DNA from: Zwartia panacis
GTDB taxonomy: Bacteria; Pseudomonadota; Gammaproteobacteria; Burkholderiales; Burkholderiaceae_B
Length of the DNA stretch: 64,000 bases
Reading direction: 5' to 3'
NCBI RefSeq assembly: GCF_030410395.1
Contig: NZ_JAUHHF010000005.1
Location: forward strand, 62,001 to 126,000
Each line of letters begins with the position of its first letter. The stretch's first letter is position 1. Shown here in pieces: positions 51,761-61,810 of this stretch. The notes beneath the pieces are model-generated. The model made no database searches. It saw nothing but the letters and a program-made list of their open reading frames with translations, and was not told the origin of the DNA. Made by a program: the position numbers and the translations under genes.

Positions 51761-52786
51761 ATGTCTCAGGAAACCCCCTCCAAAAAACGTTATCGGAAAC
51801 TCGTCTTTCTGACTTGGTTTCTGACGCTTGATCTCATTATGTTTGGCGCATTTGTCAGGCTGACAGACTCTGGGCTGGGTTGTCCGGACTGGCCTGGTTG
51901 CTATGGTAGCGTCACACCTATTGGAGCACTTGACTCTATTCGTCAGGCTGTGCAGGTCATGCCTGATGGACCTGTCACTTTGCCGAAAGCCTGGATCGAA
52001 ATGATCCACCGTTATGTTGGTGCTCTGTTGGGCTTTTTGATTATTTTAATTACCTGGATGTCCTGGCGTTGCCGCAACAAATTCGAATATTCCCCAAGAT
52101 TAGCTGTAGTGACATTGCTTGCAGTGTGTTTGCAGGGTGCGTTCGGAGCCTGGACGGTCACGATGAAGTTGATGCCTCTCATTGTGACGGCGCATTTGCT
52201 GGGCGGAATGTCGCTTTTGGCTTTGATGACATGGCTTGCGGCGCGCGAGAGACACTATCCATCTGTCAGAGCCGAGACGCTGCGATACACCCCATGGGTT
52301 GCTGTAGGCCTCGCGCTATTGTTCATGCAGATTGGGTTGGGCGGATGGGTGAGTACTAACTATGCAGCGCTGGCGTGCATGGATTTTCCAACATGCAATG
52401 GGAGCTGGTTGCCGCCCATGGACTTAAAAAATGGATTTTCACTGGTGCGTGGGCTTGGAGAAATGCCCGGGGGTGAAATGATTTCCCAAACTGCGCTGAC
52501 AGGGATTCACTGGGTTCACCGAAATTTTGCTTTTGTGATCTTTGCCTTCATGGGGTTTTTGAGCGTGCGGCTAATGAAGGATCCGGGCTTAAGAGGTCCC
52601 GCGCATTTGGTATTGGCCTTGCTGGTTGCTCAGCTTTTTACTGGCTTAACCACCATCTTCTTCCAGTGGCCCTTGCTGATTGCTGTTTTGCATAACGGCG
52701 GCGCGGCAGGTCTTGTTTTGGCGACGGTCACGTTGCTTTTCCGCCTTGGACATACAGCCAGAACGTCCGCCACCTCTCAGCTTTAG
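51761..52786 (+). CDS. ctaA: Heme A synthase (Cox15/CtaA)
   Basis: Converts heme O to heme A for the oxidase. 341 residues, eight helices with the heme-binding His motifs (EMIHRYVGALLGFLI, VTAHLLGGMSLLAL, GIHWVHRNFAF, LHNGGAAGLVLATV). The N-terminal GAFVRLTDSGLGCPDWPGCYG signature is present. It begins directly after the preceding stop codon. Confidence 0.96.
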   Translation: MSQETPSKKRYRKLVFLTWFLTLDLIMFGAFVRLTDSGLGCPDWPGCYGSVTPIGALDSIRQAVQVMPDGPVTLPKAWIEMIHRYVGALLGFLIILITWMSWRCRNKFEYSPRLAVVTLLAVCLQGAFGAWTVTMKLMPLIVTAHLLGGMSLLALMTWLAARERHYPSVRAETLRYTPWVAVGLALLFMQIGLGGWVSTNYAALACMDFPTCNGSWLPPMDLKNGFSLVRGLGEMPGGEMISQTALTGIHWVHRNFAFVIFAFMGFLSVRLMKDPGLRGPAHLVLALLVAQLFTGLTTIFFQWPLLIAVLHNGGAAGLVLATVTLLFRLGHTARTSATSQL

Positions 52787-52865
52787 CTGATCGGATCGGC
52801 GGACAGTCCCGCCGCTTGGGGACGCTTGCCATTACAATGGCGTACGTTTCATTTAAATAGTGACC

Positions 52866-53762
52866 ATGTCTAGCTTGACTGCCACATCTCCGAACCTGTT
52901 GCGTCAGTACCTTGTGCTGACAAAACCGCGCGTGACCCAACTGGCGGTCTTTTGCGCCGTGATCGGCATGTTTCTGGCTACACCAACGTTGCCCGACATG
53001 CAAAAGGTGGTCGCCGGTACGATCGGTATTTGGTTGTTGGCCGCCGCAGCATTTGCAGTGAATTGCCTGATCGAGCAGCGTATCGACGCGCGCATGTTGC
53101 GAACCGCGCGCCGGGCGACTGCCGCGGGCACTATTTCCTCCGCGCAAGTATTGATATTTTCCGGCGTGCTGGGTGGCCTGGGGATGTTTATCCTCTACCG
53201 CTGGGTCAATCCCCTGACAATGTGGCTGACGTTCGCGACATTTGTGGGTTATGCGGTGATCTATACCGTGATTCTCAAGCCACGCACGCCGCAGAATATC
53301 GTGATCGGTGGCCTGTCGGGAGCGATGCCTCCAGCCCTGGGCTGGGCTGCCGTGGCAGACGCAGTACCCGCCGAGGCGTGGTTGCTGGTGTTGATCATTT
53401 TCATCTGGACCCCACCTCATTTCTGGGCGCTGGCGTTGTACCGGACGAGAGATTACGAAAACTCGGGCTTGCCGATGCTGCCTGTCACGCATGGTCAGCA
53501 GTTTACGCGTCTGCACATACTGCTCTATAGCATTGCGCTGATGGCCACAACCGCGTTGCCTTACGTGATCGGTATGAGTGGCTGGCTGTACTTGTTGTGC
53601 GCCATGGTGCTCGGCGCCATGTTTGTCTGGTACGCATGGAAACTGTATCGTCAATATAGTGATGAGTTGTCTCGCAAGCTTTTCCGCTTTTCCATTTTGT
53701 ACCTTTCACTTTTGTTCGCTGCCTTGTTGGCCGATCACTGGCTGATCGTGGTGGCACGCTAG
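52866..53762 (+). CDS. ctaB: Protoheme IX farnesyltransferase
   Basis: Makes heme O by farnesylating protoheme, upstream of CtaA. 298 residues from the ATG at 52866; GTG at 52860 is an alternative. UbiA-family motifs: [35 protein letters not shown] and the second Asp-rich loop ([17 protein letters not shown]). Nine helices. Confidence 0.96.
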   Translation: MSSLTATSPNLLRQYLVLTKPRVTQLAVFCAVIGMFLATPTLPDMQKVVAGTIGIWLLAAAAFAVNCLIEQRIDARMLRTARRATAAGTISSAQVLIFSGVLGGLGMFILYRWVNPLTMWLTFATFVGYAVIYTVILKPRTPQNIVIGGLSGAMPPALGWAAVADAVPAEAWLLVLIIFIWTPPHFWALALYRTRDYENSGLPMLPVTHGQQFTRLHILLYSIALMATTALPYVIGMSGWLYLLCAMVLGAMFVWYAWKLYRQYSDELSRKLFRFSILYLSLLFAALLADHWLIVVAR

Positions 53763-54335
53763 ATGAGAGTCGCTATTTTTTCCTTGTGTTTGTGGTTGCT
53801 TGCGGCCTGTGGCGATGGCGGCTCCGTCACGTTCAAGGGTAGCGATATTTCAGGTACCAAGCTTGGTCAAAACTGGAGCTTGGTCGGAATGGACGGAAAA
53901 ACCTATACCCCGGCAAGTTTTCAAGGCAAGGTGACACTTGTTTTTTTTGGTTTTACCCAATGTCCTGATGTGTGTCCGACCGCCTTGGCTGAGCTCACAC
54001 AAGTGATGAAATTACTCGGTGATCGCGCGGCGCAAGTTCAGGTGCTGATGATTTCGGTCGATCCCGAGCGTGATACGCCAGAGGTGTTACGCGCGTATAT
54101 TTCAGGATTTAATCCTAAATTTCTGGGGTTGACAGGTACGCCCGAGCAGATCAAAGCTGCAGCTGGCTCATTTAAAGCGTATTACGCCAAAGTTCCCGCC
54201 GCAAAAGGCGCGTATTCGATGGATCACAGCTCTTCTTTTTACTTGCTGGATAAAAAAGGCGAGGCGCGCGTGATGCTTAACAGCACAATTGGGGCAGCAG
54301 CTGTTGCCCAAGACATTGAGGCGCTATTGCGCTAA
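53763..54335 (+). CDS. SCO1/SenC copper-chaperone lipoprotein
   Basis: A copper-delivery protein for the CuA centre. 190 residues: lipobox LAAC (cleavage before C16), thioredoxin fold, the CPDVCP copper-binding motif in FTQCPDVCPTAL, and the conserved His in YSMDHSSSFYLL. It starts directly after the ctaB stop and ends the assembly operon. Confidence 0.94.
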   Translation: MRVAIFSLCLWLLAACGDGGSVTFKGSDISGTKLGQNWSLVGMDGKTYTPASFQGKVTLVFFGFTQCPDVCPTALAELTQVMKLLGDRAAQVQVLMISVDPERDTPEVLRAYISGFNPKFLGLTGTPEQIKAAAGSFKAYYAKVPAAKGAYSMDHSSSFYLLDKKGEARVMLNSTIGAAAVAQDIEALLR

Positions 54336-54340
54336 GGCCC

Positions 54341-54577
54341 TTATTTTTGCTGTGCCGCCAAAGTGGCCTCGCGCCATGTGCGCAGTGCTGTCTGTGCACG
54401 ATCGGATAACTGAGAGATCTCGAGCTGAGACCGTCGTTCGATAATCATCAATGCGTAAGGCGTCGCCAAGCTCGAGGCTTCGGGACATAAACGTAGCTCC
54501 TCCCCAATGGAAGGACTGCGCTGGCGCCAAAAATTAATGGCGGCTTCAATTTCGGGGAGAGTAATAGAACTTTGCAT
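54341..54577 (-). CDS. DUF3717 protein
   Basis: 78 residues from the ATG at 54577; the frame runs on to 54721 but the extension lacks family features. The DUF3717 pattern is clear: ITLPEIEAAINFWRQRSPS, LRLCPEASSLATPYALMI. A short basic C-terminus follows. Convergent with sco1 (5 bases between stops). Function unknown; small family of betaproteobacteria. Confidence 0.82.
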   Translation of the reverse strand: MQSSITLPEIEAAINFWRQRSPSIGEELRLCPEASSLATPYALMIIERRSQLEISQLSDRAQTALRTWREATLAAQQK

Positions 54578-54705
54578 CCCGCTATTGTCCCAGAATATCG
54601 ACTGGACTTCCAAAGAAAGCCGCACTTTAATGGGTCTTGGCGCGCGTCGCCCAGAGTGGCAGGATACGAGTAATATGTAAGGGTTCACCCCATGGAAGAC
54701 GCATG

Positions 54706-55269
54706 ATGACAACGAATCCAAACAATCCCTTTGTGCTGCCCGGGCTCGGTCAGAGCGGAGAAATGGCGTCCAATCCTTTGTTTGCGAGTCTTGAAATGAT
54801 GCGTCAGACCTTTGGCGCGCTTTCTGGTGCGAACGGTATGGCCAAGGGGTTGTCCATGCAACCCACCCTTGATCCAGCCGAGCTCGAAAAGAAAATCAGT
54901 GAGCTTAAGTCGGTGGAAAGTTGGCTCAAACTCAATCTGTCCATGCTGAGCAGCACAATTCAGGGTATGGAGGTTCAGCTTGCGACGATTACAACGTTGC
55001 AGCAGTTTATGGCTGCGAACACAGGCTCAGCTCAGTCCGAATCCAAGCCTAAAAAGGCGAATGTTTCCTCCAAGACAGATCCGGGCGCGACTGATCCACC
55101 AAGCTCAGATGCTGCGCAGGCTTGGTGGAACATGCTGACGCAGCAATTTGGTCAAATCGCTGCGGCGACTTCTGCGAGTTTGAACAAAGATCATGGGAAG
55201 GAGCCCGTGTCTGCGCAAACCCGGACGTCTGCAAAAAAATCTACCGCTCGTTCAGCTCCGAAAAAATAA
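54706..55269 (+). CDS. PhaM-family polyhydroxyalkanoate granule regulator
   Basis: About 187 residues (ATG 54703 or 54706, GGAAG just upstream). The N-terminal NPFVLPGLGQSGEMASNPL and SLEMMRQTF segments and the middle coiled region (LKSVESWLKLNLSMLSSTIQ, IQGMEVQLATITTLQQF) match PhaM. The C-terminal tail is Lys/Ala/Ser-rich (KKSTARSAPKK), like the DNA-binding tail of Ralstonia PhaM. It implies that the host stores PHB; no phaC or phaP is visible here. Confidence 0.82.
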   Translation: MTTNPNNPFVLPGLGQSGEMASNPLFASLEMMRQTFGALSGANGMAKGLSMQPTLDPAELEKKISELKSVESWLKLNLSMLSSTIQGMEVQLATITTLQQFMAANTGSAQSESKPKKANVSSKTDPGATDPPSSDAAQAWWNMLTQQFGQIAAATSASLNKDHGKEPVSAQTRTSAKKSTARSAPKK

Positions 55270-55339
55270 GAAGCATTATTCAATCTATCGTTCAATCAAA
55301 ACCGCTATTTAAAAACCGCTTTCGATTCAAAAATAAAAT

Positions 55340-56716
55340 ATGCTAAACATCGTGATACTTGCGGCCGGTCAAGGCAAGCGCATGCAGTCCAGTCTTCCCA
55401 AGGTTCTTCATCCAATTGCCGGTCGTGCCATGTTGTCGCATGTGCTGGACGCGGCAGAGTCACTCGGCGCACAAGGCATTGTGGTGGTGGTCGGTCACGG
55501 TGCTGAGCAAGTTCAGAAAGCGTATGCCAAGCACCCAGGTTTGCAGTTTGCCTTGCAGCAACCTCAGCTTGGTACGGGTCACGCTGTATTGCAAGCTGTC
55601 CCTCTATTACAAGAAGATGGTCATGAGGATGTGACCATCGTTCTTTATGGCGATGTTCCACTGGTGCAGCCTGAAACGCTCAGAGCGCTGCTGGCGGCGC
55701 GCGGACAAGGCTTGGCTGTGTTGACTGAGATTTTGGCGGACCCGACAGGCTATGGACGGATTGTGCGCGATGCTAGAGGTCAAGTATGTGCGATTGTCGA
55801 GCACAAAGATGCGGATGCCACACAGAAAGAGATTAAAGAGGTCAACACAGGCATTGTCGCGGCGCCCACGCGCATGTTGAAAGCATGGCTCTCTCGCTTG
55901 ACGAACAACAACGCACAAGGCGAGTATTACCTCACGGATATTATTGGCATGGCGGTCGCTGACGGATTAACGGTCAGTGTGGCGCATCCTGTTGCGGCCT
56001 TTGAAACGCTTGGTGTCAACAGCCGTGCTCAGCAAGCGCAGCTCGAGCGACTTTGGCAGAACGAACTTGCCCGACGGCAGCTCGAGGCTGGCGTGACGCT
56101 GGCTGATCCTGCGCGGTTTGATGTGCGAGGAACGTTGACGTGCGGTCAGGACGTTTTTATCGATGTCGGATGTGTCTTCGAGGGCAGTGTGACTTTGGGT
56201 GATGGGGTCCGCATTGGTCCTCACTGTGTGCTGAGAAATGTTGTGCTCGGCGCGCGTACCCGTATCGAGGCATACAGTCATTTAGAGCAGGCTCAAGTAG
56301 GCGCCGATGCGCAGATCGGACCTTATGCGCGCTTGCGTCCCGGCGCAGTGCTGTCGGATCAAACGCACGTGGGTAATTTTGTAGAAATCAAGAATTCAGT
56401 GATGGGCAAAGACAGCAAAGCGAATCACCTCGCTTATGTCGGGGATGCGGATGTGGGTGAGCGCGTCAATATTGGTGCGGGAACGATTACCTGTAATTAC
56501 GATGGAGCGAACAAGCATCGCACCATCATCGAGGACGATGCTTTTATCGGATCAGACACGCAGCTGGTGGCGCCAGTGCGCGTGGGCAAGGGCGCGACGC
56601 TCGGTGCGGGTACTACCCTCACGCGTGATGCACCTGCCAATCAGTTGACTGTCACACGTGCCAAGCAGACGTCGATTGATGGCTGGAAGCGCCCGGTTAA
56701 AAAAGAAAAAGCATGA
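55340..56716 (+). CDS. glmU: Bifunctional GlmU (N-acetylglucosamine-1-P uridyltransferase / glucosamine-1-P acetyltransferase)
   Basis: Makes UDP-GlcNAc for peptidoglycan and LPS. 458 residues: uridyltransferase domain with [19 protein letters not shown], then a left-handed beta-helix acetyltransferase domain ([49 protein letters not shown]). It overlaps the MFS start by four bases and shares its pathway with glmS, about 2 kb away. Confidence 0.97.
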   Translation: MLNIVILAAGQGKRMQSSLPKVLHPIAGRAMLSHVLDAAESLGAQGIVVVVGHGAEQVQKAYAKHPGLQFALQQPQLGTGHAVLQAVPLLQEDGHEDVTIVLYGDVPLVQPETLRALLAARGQGLAVLTEILADPTGYGRIVRDARGQVCAIVEHKDADATQKEIKEVNTGIVAAPTRMLKAWLSRLTNNNAQGEYYLTDIIGMAVADGLTVSVAHPVAAFETLGVNSRAQQAQLERLWQNELARRQLEAGVTLADPARFDVRGTLTCGQDVFIDVGCVFEGSVTLGDGVRIGPHCVLRNVVLGARTRIEAYSHLEQAQVGADAQIGPYARLRPGAVLSDQTHVGNFVEIKNSVMGKDSKANHLAYVGDADVGERVNIGAGTITCNYDGANKHRTIIEDDAFIGSDTQLVAPVRVGKGATLGAGTTLTRDAPANQLTVTRAKQTSIDGWKRPVKKEKA

Positions 56717-58098
56717 GCGAAAAAGAAGTAAATCAACCAAAAGAAGTAATCGAAGGTTTACCGCCTGGGCGGCGGGGCATGGCGGCCTTGGCCTTGGCGT
56801 TGGGGCTGATGCTGGCGGTGCTGGACGCCACCATGATCAATGTGGGTTTGCCTTCAATCGCTGAAAGTCTCAATGAGTCCGCTTCGACGGTCGTTTGGGT
56901 TGTCAACGCCTACAGTCTGACTGTAGCGATGACTTTGCTCCCAATGGCCGCGATTGGCGAGCGCATTGGGTTCAAGCGGTTATTTCGTTACGGGTTGATC
57001 ACTTTCGTTTTGGCAGCGCTGGCAAGTGCGCTGGCACCTAATTTGCCCGCGCTTCTTGTCAGCCGAATTTTTCAAGGTTTAGGCGGGTCGGCGATCATGT
57101 GCTTGTTTGGCGCACTGGTGCGTCATATTTATCCGCCCAGTTTGATCGGACGCGGTATCGGATTAAACGCATTGACAGTCGCAGTGTCTTCGGTGATGGG
57201 ACCTTCGATTGGTTCGTTTATTCTTTCCGTCGCGACATGGCACTGGATTTTCTTTTTTAGCGTGCCAATGGGTTTGCTGACTCTGTTGGGTGTGCGATAT
57301 CTGCCCGATGTAGCACCTTTGAAGTCCCGCTTCGATTGGCAGGCAGCAATGCTGAGCATGTCAACGATCGGCTTGTTTATTATCGGTATTGATTATTTGA
57401 TGGGCGCAACCTGGCATGGCATTGCACTGATTGCAATCGCCGGTTTGATCGGCGTAGCGCTTGTCCGTCGGTCAAACAAGCAATCCGCGCCACTTGTTCC
57501 GGTCGATTTGTTTCGTATCCCAGCGATGCGTTATGCACTGGCAGCCTCGGCAAGCACTTTTGCGGGCCAGATGGCTACGCTGGTGTCACTTCCATTTTAT
57601 TTGCAGATCACACTTGAGCGTTCACAGCTTTCGGTGGGTTTCTTGATGGCGGGCTGGCCTGCTGGCGCAGCTGTGATTGCTTTGATTGCAGGCCGTTTGT
57701 CAGATCGTTTTTCCGTGGCTTTACTGTGTGCGCTGGGAGCAGGGACGATGGCGCTTGGTTTATTGTGTGTCGTCTTGATGCCAAAATCGATTGCCGATGT
57801 TTGGTTGTTTATCGCGATGCTGGTTTCAGGTGTGGGGTTTGGTTTTTTTCAGACGCCCAATAACCGTGTCCTGATTGGATCGGCACCACGTCATCGCGCT
57901 GGCGCCTTAGGTGGACTACAGGCGACAACGCGGGTATTCAGTCAAACCTTTGGTGCTGCAGTTGTTTCGCTTGTGTTTGGGCTCGGGCTGAATTCCGGAC
58001 CGATGCTGGGACTTTTTGTCGCGATCTTTTTTTCCACGATCGCATTGGTGGTGAATATTGTTCGCCATCGCCTGGTACCCAATAGCAAGCTTGGTTGA
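56713..58098 (+). CDS. MFS exporter, DHA2 (EmrB/QacA-like) family
   Basis: 461 residues with about 14 predicted helices. The N-terminal pattern [34 protein letters not shown] and [19 protein letters not shown] is typical of the DHA2 drug-efflux family. A substrate is not deducible. Its ATG overlaps the glmU stop (ATGA), so the two are translationally coupled. Confidence 0.9.
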   Translation: MSEKEVNQPKEVIEGLPPGRRGMAALALALGLMLAVLDATMINVGLPSIAESLNESASTVVWVVNAYSLTVAMTLLPMAAIGERIGFKRLFRYGLITFVLAALASALAPNLPALLVSRIFQGLGGSAIMCLFGALVRHIYPPSLIGRGIGLNALTVAVSSVMGPSIGSFILSVATWHWIFFFSVPMGLLTLLGVRYLPDVAPLKSRFDWQAAMLSMSTIGLFIIGIDYLMGATWHGIALIAIAGLIGVALVRRSNKQSAPLVPVDLFRIPAMRYALAASASTFAGQMATLVSLPFYLQITLERSQLSVGFLMAGWPAGAAVIALIAGRLSDRFSVALLCALGAGTMALGLLCVVLMPKSIADVWLFIAMLVSGVGFGFFQTPNNRVLIGSAPRHRAGALGGLQATTRVFSQTFGAAVVSLVFGLGLNSGPMLGLFVAIFFSTIALVVNIVRHRLVPNSKLG

Positions 58099-58129
58099 TG
58101 AGTGGGTGTTTATCCTGGACAAGCGATCG

Positions 58130-58609
58130 CTAGCCCAGATGACTCAGCACAATATGTGTATCGAACTTACTTCGGTACACTGAAAAGAATGTACGAACAT
58201 TTCGCACATTCGCTTCGGCCGTGAGTGCGCGATGCACTAGCGCATGATAGGCAGGCATGTCTGGCACTTGAGCAATCAACACGAAGTCCGGTCCGGTCGA
58301 CACGCGATAGCATTGAAGAATAGCCGACTCTTCTTGCACCGCCTCTTCAAATGTTTGCAGTTTTTCAGCGGATTGAATATCGAGGGTGACTTCGATGATC
58401 GCTGTGAGTGTCGTCCCGACTTTTGAGGCGTCGATGATGGCAACTTCTTTGGCAATGACGCCTAATTTTTTGAGTCTGCGTACGCGACGCAGACATGTCG
58501 GAGGTGAGGCGTGCACCCGTTCTGCAAGGGCATGGTTCGTGAGACTCGAGTCACGTTGAAGCTGTTCGAGAATGCGTCGATCGAGGTCGTCCAGGGTATC
58601 GAGTGTCAT
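58130..58609 (-). CDS. Lrp/AsnC-family transcriptional regulator
   Basis: 159 residues: N-terminal HTH (LDDLDRRILEQLQRDSSLTN, HASPPTCLRRVRRLKKLGVI) and C-terminal RAM ligand-binding domain (CYRVSTGPDFVLIAQVPDM). Such proteins are octameric and often respond to amino acids. It is divergent from glmS; the gap holds palindromes that could be its own operators. Confidence 0.92.
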   Translation of the reverse strand: MTLDTLDDLDRRILEQLQRDSSLTNHALAERVHASPPTCLRRVRRLKKLGVIAKEVAIIDASKVGTTLTAIIEVTLDIQSAEKLQTFEEAVQEESAILQCYRVSTGPDFVLIAQVPDMPAYHALVHRALTAEANVRNVRTFFSVYRSKFDTHIVLSHLG

Positions 58610-58646
58610 TGATAGTAGATCAGTCCTAATTTATGTCTCAAATATT

Positions 58647-58718
58647 GAAATAATATTTCATTAAAAACAATCATAAATCAATTATTTCATTCGTAATCAA
58701 TTTATGAAATAATATTTC
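58647..58718. promoter_or_regulatory. Repeated palindromes between the Lrp-type gene and glmS
   Basis: GAAATAATATTTC occurs twice, at 58647-58659 and 58706-58718, each a 6-1-6 palindrome, 59 bases apart. Between them ATTATTTCAT (58681-58690) is a perfect complement of ATGAAATAAT (58704-58713). Multiple phased A+T-rich palindromes fit binding by an Lrp-type octamer and imply control of glmS as well as autoregulation. The binding role is inference. Confidence 0.7.
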
Positions 58719-58760
58719 TTTCCCAAATGGGCACAATTAGACATTCTTAGGAGAAAGTCT

Positions 58761-60593
58761 ATGTGCGGCATCGTTGGCGCCGTCGCTTCGCGCGACATCA
58801 CCCCCATTTTGGTTGAAGGCCTCAAGCGTCTCGAATACCGCGGGTACGACTCCTGTGGCGTAGCGGTGTATGACAATGGTGGTCTGCGCCGAGCTCGCAG
58901 CACAGAGCGTGTCGCTGAATTGGCCTCTGACATCGAGAGTAACCATATTGCTGGTTTCACCGGTATCGCGCACACGCGATGGGCCACGCACGGTGCCCCT
59001 GTCACGCGTAATGCGCACCCACACTTTTCCGCAGTCGGAAAAGAAGCCGCGAGCATTGCCCTCGTACATAACGGGATTATTGAAAATCACGAAGAGTTGC
59101 GTGCGGAGCTCCAAGCAGCGGGTTATGTTTTTGAAAGCCAGACGGATACCGAAGTGATCGCGCATTTGGTGCGTCATCTCTATGCGGGTGATTTACTCGA
59201 GGCAGTACAACAGACAGTAAGACGGCTGCATGGTGCCTATGCGATCGCAGTGTTTTGTCGTGATGAGCCGCATCGCATTGTCGCAGCACGTCAAGGCTCG
59301 CCTTTGGTAATCGGACGTGGCAAAGGTGAAAACTTTTTGGCTTCAGATGCCCTGGCGCTCGCGGGCACGACGGATCAAATCATTTATCTTGAAGACGGTG
59401 ACGTAGCAGACTTGCAATTGGGCAATGTCTGGATCATGGATCAATCAGGCAAGTCGGTTGAGCGCAAGGTCAACACTGTGCATGTGCATACGGGTGCAGC
59501 CGAGCTTGGTCCCTATCGCCACTACATGCAAAAGGAAATATTCGAGCAGCCTCGCGCCGTTGCGGATACGCTCGAGGATGTTGAGTCCATTACGCCAGAA
59601 ATGTTTGGTGATCAGGCCTATAAAGTTTTCAAAGATATTGATCGTGTCTTGATACTTGCCTGCGGCACCAGTTATTACGCAGGCTCGACCGCTAAATACT
59701 GGATCGAGTCGGTTGCGAAAATCCCTGTCTCGGTAGAGATCGCAAGTGAATATCGCTATCGGGATAGTGTGCCCCATCCTAAAACGCTGGTCGTGACGAT
59801 TTCGCAGTCGGGAGAGACCGCGGATACGCTAGCAGCGCTAAAGCACGCCCGCAGCCTTGGGATGGAACAGACGCTGACAATCTGCAATGTGTCGACGAGT
59901 GCGATGGTGCGTGAATGCAAGCTTGCGTACATTACACGCGCGGGTGTTGAAATTGGTGTGGCTTCCACCAAAGCATTTACGACCCAGCTTACCGCATTGT
60001 TCATGCTGACTCTGGCATTGGCGCAAGTGCACGGGCAGCTGACCGAGGAGCAGGAATCTCAGCACATCAAAGCGTTGAGACATTTGCCGGTTGCGATTGG
60101 CGCCGTACTTGCGCTCGAGCCGCAAATCATGGCGTGGGCAGATCGCTTTGCCACCAAAGAGAACGCGCTTTTTCTCGGGCGCGGGATGCACTATCCGATC
60201 GCACTCGAAGGTGCACTCAAACTTAAAGAAATTAGCTACATCCATGCTGAGGCCTATCCTGCTGGAGAGCTCAAGCATGGTCCCTTGGCACTTGTCACGG
60301 ATCAGATGCCCGTTGTCACGATCGCGCCTAACGATGCCTTGCTTGAAAAACTCAAATCAAATATCCAGGAAGTTCGTGCGCGTGGGGGTGAGCTTTATGT
60401 GTTTGCCGATGCGGATACCAAGCTTGTCAGCAGCGAAGGTTTGTATGTGATCCGCATGCCCGAGCATTATGGGTTGTTGTCGCCGATACTGCATACGGTG
60501 CCACTACAGTTGCTGGCCTATCACACGGCATGCTCGCGAGGAACGGATGTGGACAAGCCGCGGAACTTGGCTAAGAGTGTGACGGTGGAGTAG
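58761..60593 (+). CDS. glmS: Glucosamine-6-phosphate synthase (isomerizing)
   Basis: First step toward UDP-GlcNAc: fructose-6-phosphate plus glutamine. 610 residues: class-II amidotransferase N-terminus with Cys2 ([20 protein letters not shown]), then two SIS domains ([33 protein letters not shown]). The C-terminus ends [11 protein letters not shown], the conserved stretch whose DNA is the TnsD target in Tn7. Ribosome site TAGGAGAAA precedes the ATG. No glmS ribozyme is seen upstream. Confidence 0.98.
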   Translation: MCGIVGAVASRDITPILVEGLKRLEYRGYDSCGVAVYDNGGLRRARSTERVAELASDIESNHIAGFTGIAHTRWATHGAPVTRNAHPHFSAVGKEAASIALVHNGIIENHEELRAELQAAGYVFESQTDTEVIAHLVRHLYAGDLLEAVQQTVRRLHGAYAIAVFCRDEPHRIVAARQGSPLVIGRGKGENFLASDALALAGTTDQIIYLEDGDVADLQLGNVWIMDQSGKSVERKVNTVHVHTGAAELGPYRHYMQKEIFEQPRAVADTLEDVESITPEMFGDQAYKVFKDIDRVLILACGTSYYAGSTAKYWIESVAKIPVSVEIASEYRYRDSVPHPKTLVVTISQSGETADTLAALKHARSLGMEQTLTICNVSTSAMVRECKLAYITRAGVEIGVASTKAFTTQLTALFMLTLALAQVHGQLTEEQESQHIKALRHLPVAIGAVLALEPQIMAWADRFATKENALFLGRGMHYPIALEGALKLKEISYIHAEAYPAGELKHGPLALVTDQMPVVTIAPNDALLEKLKSNIQEVRARGGELYVFADADTKLVSSEGLYVIRMPEHYGLLSPILHTVPLQLLAYHTACSRGTDVDKPRNLAKSVTVE

Positions 60594-60624
60594 TTTCGTT
60601 AGGGGGTAATAATTCAGAAGGTTT

Positions 60625-60658
60625 TCTCGTCCGTTTCAGACTGACGCTAAGGACGAGA
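60625..60658. repeat. Inverted repeat at the core/islet boundary
   Basis: TCTCGTCC (60625-60632) and GGACGAGA (60651-60658) are perfect complements with an 18-base centre that itself contains TCAG-A-CTGA. It lies 32 bases past the glmS stop, where Tn7-like elements insert. It lacks a T run downstream. It may be a weak terminator or an old element end. Confidence 0.45.
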
Positions 60659-60664
60659 GGCTTG

Positions 60665-60922
60665 ATGATTGGGGCGTATTCTGGTTATCAGGTCGAGCTT
60701 TCAGACAAGATTATTACCCTTCGCGATGAGCAGAAATTTACATATAAACAGATTGCAGACCAACTGATTGCTGAAGGGTATCGCTCACCAAGAGGGTTCG
60801 ATTTAGGAGCAGAAAGTGTCTTTTCTATTTATAAGAAGCGCAAGATTCGAGATGTACGTCTTAATGCAATGTCAGACCCGATTCTCTCTGGTGTAGAAGT
60901 GATTAGGCTTAGAGATAAATGA
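60665..60922 (+). CDS. Small HTH-like protein
   Basis: 85 residues from the ATG at 60665. The core KIITLRDEQKFTYKQIADQL and AEGYRSPRGFDLGAESVFSIYKKRK resembles the helix-turn-helix found after the catalytic domain of large serine recombinases (IAxxLNxxGYxTPRG). No catalytic domain is present. It precedes the PIN gene by 40 bases in the same direction and could be its regulator. Unnamed family. Confidence 0.6.
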   Translation: MIGAYSGYQVELSDKIITLRDEQKFTYKQIADQLIAEGYRSPRGFDLGAESVFSIYKKRKIRDVRLNAMSDPILSGVEVIRLRDK

Positions 60923-60962
60923 GGCAGATGAGTCATAAAAACCGACGGAACTTATAAAACTT

Positions 60963-61397
60963 ATGGCGTACCTTCTAGACACAAATATTTTTAATCAATT
61001 GGTGGATAATCGAATTTCAATCGATGAACTCCCACAAGATGATTCATTGCTTGCTACATATCTTCAAATTGAAGAGATAAACAAAACAAATAATCAAAAT
61101 CGTAAAGACGAACTTCTTAAAAAGTTTCACGAAGTGAACCCCAAAAGAGTACCAGTAGAAACAGCATTGTTTGATGCTACCCCTTGGAATGAGGGTAAGT
61201 ATGGGGGCGATAGTGAACTATATAAAGAACTTCTGATAGAACTTGACGCAATGAATAACAAAAAAGCGAATAACTATGCGGATGTTTTGATAGCAGAAGT
61301 TATCATTCAAAATGGACACACACTTATTACAGCAGATCAAGACTTAGCTGATCTAGTGGAAAATAGAAACGGAAAATTGATACGTTTTCCTGCTTAG
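60963..61397 (+). CDS. PIN-domain ribonuclease-like protein (VapC type)
   Basis: 144 residues. Acidic PIN residues are in place: D6 in LLDTNIF, E37/E38, D107 in YADVLIAE and D125 in ITADQDLADL. A central insertion (about 40-95, KTNNQNRKDE and EGKYGGDSELYKELL) is longer than in compact VapC toxins. Codon use is A+T-rich, unlike glmS. The next gene starts 5 bases after its stop, so the two are probably cotranslated. No typical VapB antitoxin is adjacent. Confidence 0.8.
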   Translation: MAYLLDTNIFNQLVDNRISIDELPQDDSLLATYLQIEEINKTNNQNRKDELLKKFHEVNPKRVPVETALFDATPWNEGKYGGDSELYKELLIELDAMNNKKANNYADVLIAEVIIQNGHTLITADQDLADLVENRNGKLIRFPA

Positions 61398-61402
61398 ACG
61401 TT

Positions 61403-61810
61403 ATGGAAACATATACAAAATTAGAAGTTGCTGTAAGGGCTCTTCTTCAAGCAAAAGAGCGATACCTTCAAGCCGATTATGTATCAGCAACCATACTTGC
61501 TGGTGCTGGACAAAAAATAGTAAGAGATATTTGCAAAAGCCGGGGAATCGAGCCGACAATTAAAACACTCAGCAATCAAAGTGGATTCACTGTGCAAGAA
61601 ATTCATAACTTGGTTGTGGATTCATATAACAAGATGAAACACGCTGACACTGATCCTGATGGGTTCGTGAATGTGTCAGAAGAAGAGCCTCGAGCACTAA
61701 TGACTCTAGCTGCAACAGATTTAATGCGTTTAAAAGAAATTAAGTCGAAAGAAATTGCAGATTTCACCGATTTTGTCAGGATGATTAAAGGCCAACCACA
61801 ACAGTCATAA
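61403..61810 (+). CDS. HEPN-like helical protein partnered with the PIN gene
   Basis: 135 residues, predicted mostly helical. The pattern DYVSATILAGAGQKIVRDI plus YNKMKHADTDPDG resembles an uncharacterised family with a LAGAAEEIL-type helix and an N-x-x-KHADxDP motif, HEPN-like in appearance; this is recognition by eye. No clear RxxxxH ribonuclease motif is seen. It lies 5 bases after the PIN gene. Its last eight codons run into a decayed minus-strand ORF, so its 3' end may have been rearranged. Confidence 0.6.
   Translation: METYTKLEVAVRALLQAKERYLQADYVSATILAGAGQKIVRDICKSRGIEPTIKTLSNQSGFTVQEIHNLVVDSYNKMKHADTDPDGFVNVSEEEPRALMTLAATDLMRLKEIKSKEIADFTDFVRMIKGQPQQS

Noticed and set aside
52728-53654. 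308-codon minus-strand open frame
   Set aside because: Antisense to ctaA/ctaB; rich in His, Gln and Arg as expected of an antisense frame of membrane-protein genes.
58610-58760. glmS ribozyme/riboswitch upstream of glmS
   Set aside because: The 150-base gap is A+T-rich palindromic DNA with no ribozyme core, and this ribozyme is typical of Firmicutes.
60594-60700. Canonical Tn7 left or right end
   Set aside because: No TGTGGGCGGACA-type terminus or series of TnsB-like repeats is visible after glmS.
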